DNA of 64,000 nt from contig CAWUEX030000002.1 in assembly GCA_963921305.4 (NCBI GenBank), forward strand, positions 1,302,001 to 1,366,000. Reading direction: 5' to 3'. This document shows, piece by piece, positions 34,565-43,311 of this stretch. Source of the stretch: CAWUEX02 sp963921305. GTDB taxonomy: Bacteria; Pseudomonadota; Alphaproteobacteria; Rhodospirillales; Rhodospirillaceae. The stretch's first letter is position 1. Every line of letters begins with the position of its first letter. The notes beneath the pieces are model-generated. The model had not been told where the DNA came from. It saw nothing but the letters and a program-made list of their open reading frames with translations, and made no database searches. Both the position numbers and the translations under genes were made by a program.

Positions 34565-36123
34565 GGCGCGAGGTCGATCTCGTGATAGTTCAGCACGGTG
34601 TGATCCTGGCGGAAATTCAGCACGTTCGCGCCAAGACCCTTGTACATGACAACCTCATGCATCCAGATTGCCGGGGCTTCGTCGTGATAGGCCGCCATAA
34701 TGTCTTCCGTTAGAACGCGGCGCTCTTCCAGGTCTGACGTGCCGAACGCCAAAAGAATTTTATCGCTCAGCGCTTGGTCGCAATACCAGGGGCTGCGGTG
34801 AATGCAGGAATGCAGCCGCAGCGGCCTCAGCGCGTCCGTGGTGCGCTCCGCCGAATAATTCATTCCGAAGGCCTCGCTGCGCCATTCGCCTTCCTGAATG
34901 CCACGGATCAACTGCTGCACAGGGATCGTCTTCAGCGACATCACTACGCCGATGTCGAGCAGGTCGGCGGCCACCTGCTGATAAGACGGCGCCAGGGACG
35001 CGCCGCCGCCGATGGTCACTTCTGCAGTGAACGAAAACCCGTCCGGATATCCGGCCTCGGCGAGAAGCGCGCGCGCCCGGCTCTGATCATACGGATAGGG
35101 CTCAACTTCATCGTTAAAGCCGAAAGCGGATGCCGTGGCCGGCTGACTCGCAGGCAGGGTGCCTTCGCCGAACAGCGCGTCGATATAGGCTTCCTTATTG
35201 ACCGCGTAGTTAAGGGCCTGACGCACGCGCTTGTCGAGCAGCGGATGGCCCTCGTCTAACTGGGAAAGAATAAACACGACTCCCAGTACGCTTGCCGTTT
35301 CGCCAATGTCACCCTGACCGCCCCCGGATTCGATCGCCAGGATGTCATCCCGGCTCATCGCAACGGCAATGTCGATACGGTCCGCCAAGATCGCCTGCAC
35401 CCGTGAGGCCGCGTCCGGAATGGCATAAAATTCAAGCGCATCCACTTGTGGTGGACGCCAGCCCTCCGTATGAGCGACGAGGGTGGCTTTGGCATCGGCC
35501 CATTCGACCAATTTGAACGGTCCGGTGCCCACTGGCGCCAAGGCAAACGCTTCGCGCCCCAAACTCTGCCAAAGGTCCGGTTCGACGATCAGCAGTGCTT
35601 CTGTCAGGGCCGGCAGCAGCGGGGCCGGAACATGCGTGCGGATAATAACCGTGTGGTCGTCGATCGCTTCGGCGCTGGCGAGCGCGCCGAGGTCGCGGGC
35701 GATGGGTTCGATGCCCGCCGTTGGGCCCGTCAGATAGTCCACCGCGTTGACCACCGCGTCGGCGGTAAAGGGCGTGCCGTTGTGAAACAGCACGTCCCGG
35801 CGCAGATCGAACCGCCACGTCAGCTCGTCGACCGGCTCCCAGGATGTCGCCAGCAACGGTTCGACAGTGCCGTCCTCTTTAACCGAGGTCAGACCCTCGA
35901 ACATGCTACGATAGGTGTAGATTGTCGGCACACCGGTGCCGCGATACGGATTGCCCAACGCCGGCGGTAAACCCACCACACCGACACGCAGTGTCTTTTG
36001 ATCCTGACCCGCGGTTCGGTTGACCGAGGCGGTTGTTTCACCCGCCTGATCCGGCGTGCGCAGGAGCCAAAAAGCGCCCCCGAGCACGGCCACGATCAAA
36101 AGTCCTGCGACACCTTTGTTCAC
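34561..36123 (-). CDS. ABC transporter substrate-binding protein (SBP_bac_5), second receptor
   Basis: A 520-aa receptor of the peptide/opine family: LRVGVVGLPPALGNPYRGTG, LATSWEPVDELTWRFDLRRD, VRQALNYAVNKEAYIDALFG and YDQSRARALLAEAGYPDGF. An N-terminal hydrophobic stretch (GVAGLLIVAVLGGAFWLL) acts as signal or membrane anchor; there is no lipobox cysteine. No permease or ATPase of its own is nearby except the Opp set at 29421-33244, so it may be a second receptor for that importer. First gene of a three-gene minus-strand operon with the two NTF2-like proteins. Confidence 0.85.
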   Translation of the reverse strand: MNKGVAGLLIVAVLGGAFWLLRTPDQAGETTASVNRTAGQDQKTLRVGVVGLPPALGNPYRGTGVPTIYTYRSMFEGLTSVKEDGTVEPLLATSWEPVDELTWRFDLRRDVLFHNGTPFTADAVVNAVDYLTGPTAGIEPIARDLGALASAEAIDDHTVIIRTHVPAPLLPALTEALLIVEPDLWQSLGREAFALAPVGTGPFKLVEWADAKATLVAHTEGWRPPQVDALEFYAIPDAASRVQAILADRIDIAVAMSRDDILAIESGGGQGDIGETASVLGVVFILSQLDEGHPLLDKRVRQALNYAVNKEAYIDALFGEGTLPASQPATASAFGFNDEVEPYPYDQSRARALLAEAGYPDGFSFTAEVTIGGGASLAPSYQQVAADLLDIGVVMSLKTIPVQQLIRGIQEGEWRSEAFGMNYSAERTTDALRPLRLHSCIHRSPWYCDQALSDKILLAFGTSDLEERRVLTEDIMAAYHDEAPAIWMHEVVMYKGLGANVLNFRQDHTVLNYHEIDLAP

Positions 36124-36200
36124 AATCGTTGCGCCCTGTCATACTTCGAGTTTACTCCAGCGTACCCATGTGGCTGGAAAACGGAACCGGTTTTATCGGC

Positions 36201-38606
36201 CTACAACACCGTAGCGGCGCGGCGGAGTTCGGATATCAGGGTGGCGCAGGCAGGCAATTTCTGTGCTTCGGTTTCCAGAATCGCCAAAAACGAATCGGAT
36301 TTTATTTTGCGCACGTCAACGTTTTCGGCAGCGCCCTCCAGACTCGCTGCGTTGACGACGATGTCGATCAGGCGTTCGGCGGCATGCAAGCGCCCCCATA
36401 AGTAATCGTTCTCACGGTAGGCCCGGCTGAAAAAAGCGCCGAAATGATTGAACAGCTGCCCCTTCAGGCAGGCTTCGGTTCCGCCCGGCCTCAGGGACGT
36501 GGCGTCCTCAGGGCTCACCCGGTCGACCCGGATCTCATTGAACTCATCCAGATCCCGCCAGTTGGTAATGGAAAAGGTCAACACATCCCACGCCGAGAAG
36601 CCGATATACGGCTCGAGAACTTCCCGCTTCACCGCTGCCGGAAAATCCTTCAGCAGCGTTGCCAATACGGCCTCGGCTTTTTCGGCATGGCTCTCGTAGC
36701 CTAACGCATCCCCCAGCAGAACCATGGCCGCATCCATGCTCTCCCGCGGCGCATCCGATTGCGGATCGATCGTTTGATCCGATGCGGCACCGATCAGGTG
36801 CCTAATCTGATCGCCGGTTTTGACGTCTAGGGTTCGCACGGCATCGGCAACCGGCGCCATGAGGTCGAGGGTGTCGTAAAGACCGGTTTTGAGGCGGTCT
36901 AAATGGGCTGCTTCAAGGCCCGCAAACGCCGGGTCGCCCAACCGCGCGTAGAGCTGATTGACTGTGCGAATGGTAAAACGCAGACGCCTTTGCCGGAACC
37001 GCGCGTCAAACCGCAACAGAAAACGCACCCACGGCGGCTGGGTGGCGGCATCGTTGGTTGCTCCAAAGGGGGCCGATGTCGCGCTCACGCCGGCTTGCGT
37101 CGCCCAGTGTTCCAGCGCTGCCGCGATCTGCCTGCCAGTCGCAGCGCCGGCGTTTTGGCCGCACAACGCCGCCAGCGCGGCGCCGACCTCCTCAAGCACA
37201 CTCGCCAGTTTCAAGCGCAGGTAGCCGTCATAGGCGAAGCCAGTTTGTTCCCGCGCCTTGGCGTTGGCCGCCAACCTCAGGTCGCTGATGGTTTGGCCAT
37301 CGACCTCACCGTTCAAAACGTCCCCGGCCACGGCCGTGACGATCGCGTTGATGTGGGGCCGTGACGCATCCACCACCGTCTGCAGTTGCCGCACTTCTTC
37401 GTTAAACGTATTCACCCACGAAAGGTCTTCGTGGGTTGGCTCATTGCGCGGGATATCCGATAGCGCGCCTTTCAGTGTGCGGAAGAAGCCCGGTACTTTG
37501 CCCCACGCGTCATTGCGCGGGCCGCGCGGGTGCGGGTCGATATACAACACGCGCCGGTCAATCTGCCGGTAGGCCGGGCGGCCGCTGATGGCGCCGATGG
37601 CCTGCGCAAAAGGTTTGTTGACCAGCACACTGCCATCAACGAAAGCGGCGTCCGCGGGGTTAAGCGATCGCTTCAAATAGGGCTCGAAGTTCGAATACAG
37701 AAAGTCGACCCGGCCCTTCCACACCAGCCCCTTCTTCTGTAGCAGGCGGTCGCATTCTCCCAACTGGGCGGGAGGGAACGCCCCGGGGAAGGACGATGTG
37801 GCGCGGCAGGCAAAGGCCAGGGCTGGAATGTTGTCGCGGTCGAACTCTGAGGTTTCGGTGCCCGGCGGCCACTGCCGGTAGCGCAATTGAATGACCTGCC
37901 GGTGTTCCCGCTCGATCACGGACGGAGGATCGTGGATCGGTGTTTCCTTGGTAAAGCCGAAGAAGTCCGTCACGGTGACAAACAGATTGAGCGGCAAGCC
38001 ATCGGGCAACAGTGAGCGACCGCGGCGCAAGGGGTCTCCCATCGCGGATAAACCGTCGAACAGAACTTCCGTCAGCCGCGCGCCATCGAACGGCGGTTTG
38101 AACCAACGCGAGCGCAGGAAAATGGAGAGTTTTTGTCTGAACTCCTTGTCATCGGCCAACACCTTGCGGAACCAGAACATCAGCCCCCATACGAAGGGCC
38201 GGAACAGAATCTTGTTCCACCACTTGGCCTGAACCTTGTCGTCCATCAGTTCAACGACGTCGGTGTGGCGCAGCCAAAAGGCCTGAACCGGGTCGAGGTC
38301 CAAGTCATGGGCCAGAGCGCGGCCTAAGATGACACCATTGATGCCGCCTGCCGATGCGCCGGAAATGATGTCTACCACCACCCGCAGGTCAAGGTGTGGC
38401 TCAAATGCAGACAGTAGCGCCGCGTAGACGTCTTCACTGTCGCGAACGTCTTTACGGTCGTCCGACGTTTCAGACTGCCGCTGGGCATGGCGGTCACGCG
38501 ATGCGCGGACGAGCTTGAGGATTTCCTTGGTGACGCCGTGCATGTACACGGCAAGAGACACGCCGCCGTAACATACCAACGCGAGCCTGAGCTCTTTTTC
38601 CTTCAC
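36201..38606 (-). CDS. Patatin-like phospholipase-family protein (801 aa)
   Basis: A large patatin-related protein. It starts ELRLALVCYGGVSLAVYMHGV, the opening of the TIGR03607-type patatin-related family as I recall it. The nucleophile elbow GASAGG (serine near residue 85) and the aspartate in DGSVLVNKPF (~residue 320) complete the Ser-Asp dyad expected for acyl hydrolase activity. The region after ~400 is mostly helical and corresponds to the DUF3376 part of such proteins. No signal peptide, so likely cytoplasmic or membrane-associated. It stands alone, 99 bp after the RND pump genes on the same strand. Confidence 0.85.
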   Translation of the reverse strand: MKEKELRLALVCYGGVSLAVYMHGVTKEILKLVRASRDRHAQRQSETSDDRKDVRDSEDVYAALLSAFEPHLDLRVVVDIISGASAGGINGVILGRALAHDLDLDPVQAFWLRHTDVVELMDDKVQAKWWNKILFRPFVWGLMFWFRKVLADDKEFRQKLSIFLRSRWFKPPFDGARLTEVLFDGLSAMGDPLRRGRSLLPDGLPLNLFVTVTDFFGFTKETPIHDPPSVIEREHRQVIQLRYRQWPPGTETSEFDRDNIPALAFACRATSSFPGAFPPAQLGECDRLLQKKGLVWKGRVDFLYSNFEPYLKRSLNPADAAFVDGSVLVNKPFAQAIGAISGRPAYRQIDRRVLYIDPHPRGPRNDAWGKVPGFFRTLKGALSDIPRNEPTHEDLSWVNTFNEEVRQLQTVVDASRPHINAIVTAVAGDVLNGEVDGQTISDLRLAANAKAREQTGFAYDGYLRLKLASVLEEVGAALAALCGQNAGAATGRQIAAALEHWATQAGVSATSAPFGATNDAATQPPWVRFLLRFDARFRQRRLRFTIRTVNQLYARLGDPAFAGLEAAHLDRLKTGLYDTLDLMAPVADAVRTLDVKTGDQIRHLIGAASDQTIDPQSDAPRESMDAAMVLLGDALGYESHAEKAEAVLATLLKDFPAAVKREVLEPYIGFSAWDVLTFSITNWRDLDEFNEIRVDRVSPEDATSLRPGGTEACLKGQLFNHFGAFFSRAYRENDYLWGRLHAAERLIDIVVNAASLEGAAENVDVRKIKSDSFLAILETEAQKLPACATLISELRRAATVL

Positions 38607-38633
38607 CGCGTTCCGTGGTCCCTCAGCCGATCA

Positions 38634-38663
38634 CGCTACGCGGGCGCTGAGCACCCGCGCTAC
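38634..38663 (-). repeat. REP-like element: GTAG plus imperfect palindrome
   Basis: On the minus strand GTAG is followed by CGCGGG-T-GC-TCA-GC-G-CCCGCG, an imperfect hairpin with one mismatch. This is the plan of repetitive extragenic palindromes of the GTAG class tied to RAYT transposases. It lies in the gap between the RND permease and the patatin-like gene. Only one copy is seen in the window. Confidence 0.45.
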
Positions 38664-38705
38664 GAGCTTACACGGATTCGTAGCGCATAAGATACGCCGG
38701 CACGG

Positions 38706-41700
38706 TTATTCCGCGGGTGTTCCGTCGTTCAGTGGATCGCCGGACATCCGGCCCCGGCCCGGATGTTGTTGCTCCAGATCATGAAGGTCGGCTGCGACGG
38801 CCCCCGGTGAGCGTGTACCTCGGGTGAGCAGTAGATAAAACACCGGAACGACCAGCAGCGTGATAAAGCTGGAAAACGCGACACCGGTGAAAATCACCAC
38901 GCCGATGGACTCACGGCCTTCCGCCCCCGCACCGGACGCCAGAACGAGCGGGATCGCACCCATGCAAGTCGCCAAGGCCGTCATGATGATCGGACGCAGA
39001 CGGATGGTTGAGGCTTCGATCAAAGCCTTGCGGAACTCATACCCCGCATCACGTAGCTGATTGGCGAATTCAACTATCAAAATGCCGTTCTTCGCTGCTA
39101 AACCGATCAGCACAATGATCCCGATCTGCGAGTAAATGTTGAAACTGATGCCGAACACCCAGAGCCCGGCCAAAGCACCCGTCACAGCCAGCGGCACGGT
39201 CATCATGATGACGAAGGGGTGGATGAAGCTTTCGAATTGCGCTGCCAGAACCAGGAACACCACAAGCAGCGCCAGGCCGAAGAACACGTACATGGCCATA
39301 CCCGACTCTTTGTATTCCCGCGCCTGACCGTTCCAGCTGATGCGGGCCGCTTCGGGAAGCCGTTCATCGGCAACTTGCTCCAGCCAGGCAATCGCTTCAC
39401 CGAGGGTGTAGCCAGGTGCCGGTGTCCCCATCACGGTGATGGACCGCAGCCGGTCATAGCGGTTGCGCGTACCCGCATCGGAGATTTCCTTGAGCGTGAT
39501 CAGACTCGACAAGGGAATAAGTTCTCGAGTCGTGTCCGAACGCACATAGATATTAGTGACATCTGTCGGCGTACGGCGGTCCTGATCGCGCCCCTGCAGA
39601 ATGACATCATATTCTTCGCCACGGTCGACAAAGGTTGTCACCCGCCGCGACCCCAGCATGACCGCCAGGGTTTGACCGATCGTGCCGACACTCACACCTA
39701 AATCTGCGGCGCGGTTCTGATCGATCTGAATGCGCATCTGCGGGCGTGTCTCGTTGTAGTTTGAGCGCACACCGAATAGCCGGGGGTTTTCGTTCATCGC
39801 CGACAGCATAATGTCGCGCCACACCACCAGTTCTTCGTACGTGCTGCCGCCAATCACCATGCTCAAACCGCCGCCCCAACGGCTTTGGCCAAAACCCGGT
39901 GAAGGCCTGGGAATGATCTGTGCCCCCGGAATGTCAGATAGCAACGGACGCAGTTCGCGCATGATTTCATGTACGGTTTTGTCGCGTTTCTCCCAGGGTT
40001 CCAGGCGCATAATCACGTTGCCCATGTTGGTCGCCTGACCGGAGACGCCGGCGCCCATAGGCATAATTTGTAGCACCCGTGCCGCCACGCCCGTGTCGAC
40101 ATAAGCGCGCATAACGCGCTCGTTGACTTCCTGACCTTGGCGGTCCGTATATTCCAGTGACGCTCCTTCGGGTGCACGCACCATGATGTTGATGCTGCCG
40201 CGGTCTTCCGGAGGTGTGAGCTCTTGCGGGACAACAAGAAAGATGCCGACCGCTGCGGCCATAACCGCGAAGAACAGCGCCAAAACAGCGAAGGGGTGAT
40301 CCAGGCCTACATTCAGCGTGCGGCCATAGAAATCCTTCATCCATTCGAAGGCGCGCATGGAGCCGCGCGCGATCAGGGTTTCATCCAGTTCGTTGCGCAA
40401 AATTTTTGAACACATCATCGGTGTGAGCGTTAGGGCCACAAACATCGAACACGCCACCGCCGCCGCCATGGTGACGGCAAACTCCGTAAACAACCGGCCG
40501 ACCACCCCTTCCGTCAGAGTGATGGGCACAAACACGGCAATCAGCACCAACGTGGTCGCGACAATTGCCGTGCCGACTTGCCGGGCGCCTCGGAAAGCTG
40601 CCAGCAAGGGCGGCTCACCCCGTTTGATGCGCCGGTGAATGTTTTCCAGCATGATAATGGCGTCATCGACCACCAAGCCGATGGCAAGCACCAACGCCAA
40701 GAGCGTGAGGATGTTCAACGAATAGCCGAGCGGCCACAACACGATGAAGGTCGCCATCAGGGAAATCGGTACCGTGACGGCAGGAATAATGACCGCACGG
40801 ATCGTTCCCAAGAACAGATAGATGACGGCGATCACCAGCAGGGCGGCGATGCCCATGGCCAACCCGACCTCACGCAAGGCGGCGGAGATGAACACCGAAG
40901 AATCCTGGTTGATCACGAAAACCATGCCGCTCGGCAAAGTCGATTGGACGCGCTCGAATTCGTCGCGGATGCGTTGTGCCACGGACAGAGTGCTCGCCCC
41001 CGGCCGCTTGATGATGGCTATGCCGATGGAATTCTTCCCGTCGGTGCGGAAGCTCGACGCGGTGTTTGCGGCCCCGATTTCCACGTCCGCAATCTCGCCG
41101 AGGCGGACCAGATAATTGTCATCCCCGCGGGCAATCACCAGCCGCCGGAAATCTTCAGGTGAGCTGAAGGAGCGCGCCGTCCGCAAGTTAAAGTCACGGT
41201 TTTCCGATTCCAGCAGACCGGCACCCAGTTCGACATTCTCACGGCGCAAGGCATTCTCGACGTCCGTGATCGTCAGGCCGCGTGCGGCCATGGCCCGGCG
41301 GTCGAGCCACACCCTGAGCGACTTCTTGCGTTCCCCGCCGATCCAGGCAGAGGCCACACCTTCAATCGATGTAAACCGGTCAATAAGGTAGCGGTTGACG
41401 TAGTCCGACAGCTCAAGCCGGTCCATGTCTGGGCTTGAAACATTCATCCACATGATGGGCTCGGCGTCTTGGTCGGCCTTGCGGATGGTCGGCGGATCCG
41501 CATCGTTCGGCAACCGGCGTGCCGCCCGGCTGAGAACGTCACGCAGGTCGTTGGCGGCGGCATCGATGTTGCGGTCCAACTCAAACTCGACGCTGATCCA
41601 GCCCATGGCATCGCGGGCGCTCGAGTTGATCGACTTGATGCCTTCCACGCCGCTGATCTGATCTTCGAGGACCTGCACGACCTTGGTTTCGACAATCGCG

Positions 41701-41867
41701 GCCGACGCCCCCGGATAGGTGACATTGATGGAGACCACCGGCCGTTCAATGTCGGGCGCCTCGCGCACCGGTAATTGCAACAAGGCGACCAGACCGAACA
41801 CAAACAGCAGCACGCTGATGACGGTCGCAAAAACAGGACGTTTGATCGAAAAATCCGAAAGCACCAT
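38706..41867 (-). CDS. RND multidrug efflux permease (HAE1/AcrB type)
   Basis: Proton-driven inner-membrane exporter, 1053 aa, normal for the AcrB/MdtC class. It starts FSIKRPVFATVISVLLFVFGLVAL, has two large periplasmic loops, and the proton-relay aspartates are present in AIGLVVDDAIIMLENIHRR near residue 400. A second membrane half begins after ~530 and ends with KNGILIVEFANQLRDAGYEF and TGVAFSSFITLLVVPVFYLLL. It partners the adaptor gene 33 bp upstream; the outer-membrane channel is not encoded here. Substrates unknown. Confidence 0.94.
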   Translation of the reverse strand: MVLSDFSIKRPVFATVISVLLFVFGLVALLQLPVREAPDIERPVVSINVTYPGASAAIVETKVVQVLEDQISGVEGIKSINSSARDAMGWISVEFELDRNIDAAANDLRDVLSRAARRLPNDADPPTIRKADQDAEPIMWMNVSSPDMDRLELSDYVNRYLIDRFTSIEGVASAWIGGERKKSLRVWLDRRAMAARGLTITDVENALRRENVELGAGLLESENRDFNLRTARSFSSPEDFRRLVIARGDDNYLVRLGEIADVEIGAANTASSFRTDGKNSIGIAIIKRPGASTLSVAQRIRDEFERVQSTLPSGMVFVINQDSSVFISAALREVGLAMGIAALLVIAVIYLFLGTIRAVIIPAVTVPISLMATFIVLWPLGYSLNILTLLALVLAIGLVVDDAIIMLENIHRRIKRGEPPLLAAFRGARQVGTAIVATTLVLIAVFVPITLTEGVVGRLFTEFAVTMAAAVACSMFVALTLTPMMCSKILRNELDETLIARGSMRAFEWMKDFYGRTLNVGLDHPFAVLALFFAVMAAAVGIFLVVPQELTPPEDRGSINIMVRAPEGASLEYTDRQGQEVNERVMRAYVDTGVAARVLQIMPMGAGVSGQATNMGNVIMRLEPWEKRDKTVHEIMRELRPLLSDIPGAQIIPRPSPGFGQSRWGGGLSMVIGGSTYEELVVWRDIMLSAMNENPRLFGVRSNYNETRPQMRIQIDQNRAADLGVSVGTIGQTLAVMLGSRRVTTFVDRGEEYDVILQGRDQDRRTPTDVTNIYVRSDTTRELIPLSSLITLKEISDAGTRNRYDRLRSITVMGTPAPGYTLGEAIAWLEQVADERLPEAARISWNGQAREYKESGMAMYVFFGLALLVVFLVLAAQFESFIHPFVIMMTVPLAVTGALAGLWVFGISFNIYSQIGIIVLIGLAAKNGILIVEFANQLRDAGYEFRKALIEASTIRLRPIIMTALATCMGAIPLVLASGAGAEGRESIGVVIFTGVAFSSFITLLVVPVFYLLLTRGTRSPGAVAADLHDLEQQHPGRGRMSGDPLNDGTPAE

Positions 41868-41899
41868 GGGATGAGGTCCTTAAGGGTTAAGAGAGCGGC

Positions 41900-43030
41900 C
41901 TAGCCGCGCGTTGGATCGGTTGCCGAGGCGGCGGGTCGGCTGCGGATGTCGTCTTCATTGAGGAGGCGGACGCGGTCGCCGGTGTTCAGGGCCGTGTTCC
42001 CCTCGGTCACAACCAGATCGCCAAGGGTGAGTCCTTCAAGGACCTCGACGCTGCCTGGCTGCCGCCGGCCGATGGTGACCGAAACACGGGATACCGTGTT
42101 GTCCTCGCCAATCACGAACACGAACTGCTGGTTCTCGAAGGGCACCAAAGATTCTTCTGCGATCATCAGGCTTTCCCGACGGTCTTTGATGAGGTCGACC
42201 ACCATCAGCATGCCTGGGCGCAGACTTTGATCGGGGTTGGGAAGCTCGGCCCGGATGCCGACAGCACGCGTGGCTGGATCGACCCGGGTGTCGACCGAGG
42301 TCACGCGGCCACGGAAAACCTCGCTCGGATACGCAGACGTGGTCGCTTCAATGTCCAAGCCCTCACGTAGTGTCGCGAGGAACGTTTCCGGCACCGAAAA
42401 GTCGAGCTTCATCGTCGACAGATCGTCCAGCGTGGTGATCACTGTTCCAGGTGACACAAGGGCGCCGACACTGATGCGCCGGGTGCCGAGGCGGCCATCG
42501 AACGGTGCCGTGACAGTATAGTCTTCAAGCCGGGCGCGTGCGGCGGCGACGTTGGCTTCCGCCTTTTTCACCGCGGCCTGCTGCTCATCGAACCGCGCTT
42601 GTGAGGCGGCGTTGGCCTGCGCCAAGCCGGCGATCCGCTCGAACTGCTTGCGTTGTTCATCCAGGTTGGCGAGCTCGACCTGATACCGGGCGCGCTGCTC
42701 TGCTTCGTCAAACTGCACCAGAACACTGTCCGCGCGGACCGCCTGTCCATCGCTGAAGCCGATGCTCTTAACCACACCTTGCAGCTTGGCGGTGACGACG
42801 ATGGATTCGTTGGCTTGAAGTGTACCGATTGCCTCCAAGCGGTCGGCAAACACTTCACGGCGCACCGGCATGGCAATCACCGGTTGGACCCGGTCGCCAA
42901 AACCCGCGCGCGCGGACGGGCCACCTGCTTGTCCGCCTCCAGGCGCGATATAGGTCGTGTAGCCAAAATACAGTCCGGCTGCCAAACCGACAGCCACCAG
43001 CAGCCCAGCGAGAGAGCGCAACGCCTTCAT
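41900..43030 (-). CDS. RND efflux periplasmic adaptor (membrane-fusion protein)
   Basis: A 376-aa HlyD/AcrA-type adaptor. An N-terminal anchor (LAGLLVAVGLAAGLYFGYTTY) leads to the lipoyl part (EAIGTLQANESIVVTAKLQGVVKSI), a coiled-coil hairpin (residues ~120-175, EQRKQFERIAGLAQANAASQ), the second lipoyl half (APFDGRLGTRRISVGALVSPG) and beta-barrel strands. It joins the permease to an outer-membrane channel. ATG at 43030 is chosen over 43087 because it starts right at the anchor. The upstream 110 bp hold two dyads that may be operators. No regulator gene is adjacent. Confidence 0.92.
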   Translation of the reverse strand: MKALRSLAGLLVAVGLAAGLYFGYTTYIAPGGGQAGGPSARAGFGDRVQPVIAMPVRREVFADRLEAIGTLQANESIVVTAKLQGVVKSIGFSDGQAVRADSVLVQFDEAEQRARYQVELANLDEQRKQFERIAGLAQANAASQARFDEQQAAVKKAEANVAAARARLEDYTVTAPFDGRLGTRRISVGALVSPGTVITTLDDLSTMKLDFSVPETFLATLREGLDIEATTSAYPSEVFRGRVTSVDTRVDPATRAVGIRAELPNPDQSLRPGMLMVVDLIKDRRESLMIAEESLVPFENQQFVFVIGEDNTVSRVSVTIGRRQPGSVEVLEGLTLGDLVVTEGNTALNTGDRVRLLNEDDIRSRPAASATDPTRG

Positions 43031-43080
43031 CGTGAAATTCCCGGACAGTCGAGACCCGCCAAAGCGGCAAGGACCCTTAC

Positions 43081-43093
43081 AAATCAATGATTT
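43081..43093. promoter_or_regulatory. Dyad AAATCA-A-TGATTT upstream of the RND operon
   Basis: A perfect 6+6 bp inverted repeat about 50 bp before the adaptor start, in an AT-rich promoter region. Operator candidate for an unlinked repressor. Confidence 0.4.
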
Positions 43094-43138
43094 GACCAGC
43101 TTATACTAGCATACATTTCAAGATGCCAAGACAACGGC

Positions 43139-43153
43139 GTTACATTTGGTAAC
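43139..43153. promoter_or_regulatory. Dyad GTTAC-N5-GTAAC between RND and NicO genes
   Basis: A perfect 5+5 bp inverted repeat with ATTTG centre, in the divergent gap about 110 bp from the adaptor start and 160 bp from the NicO start. Could serve either gene. Confidence 0.35.
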
Positions 43154-43214
43154 AGCGGCTTTGGTTTTGGCCTGGCAAAACGTCATTTCTTCGCACCACC
43201 GTCCCCGCGACGTG

Positions 43215-43260
43215 TCACGTTTTCGTGAGTCGTCATGATTGGGCGGCCTTCACAGCCGCC
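43215..43260 (+). other. Two leader hairpins before the NicO gene
   Basis: TCACG-TTTT-CGTGA (43215-43228) and GGCGGC-N7-GCCGCC (43242-43260) could fold in the 5' leader of the NicO mRNA. I looked for the conserved boxes of a cobalamin riboswitch and saw none. A metal-responsive leader is possible but unproven. Confidence 0.35.
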
Positions 43261-43311
43261 GTCCCGGGCCATTAGGATGCGGGCGCCCCCTTTCTCTGGA
43301 GGACCTTTGCG

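Noticed and set aside
43088..43311. Cobalamin riboswitch before the NicO gene
   Set aside because: The conserved B12 box (GCCACTG) and expected stems are not seen.
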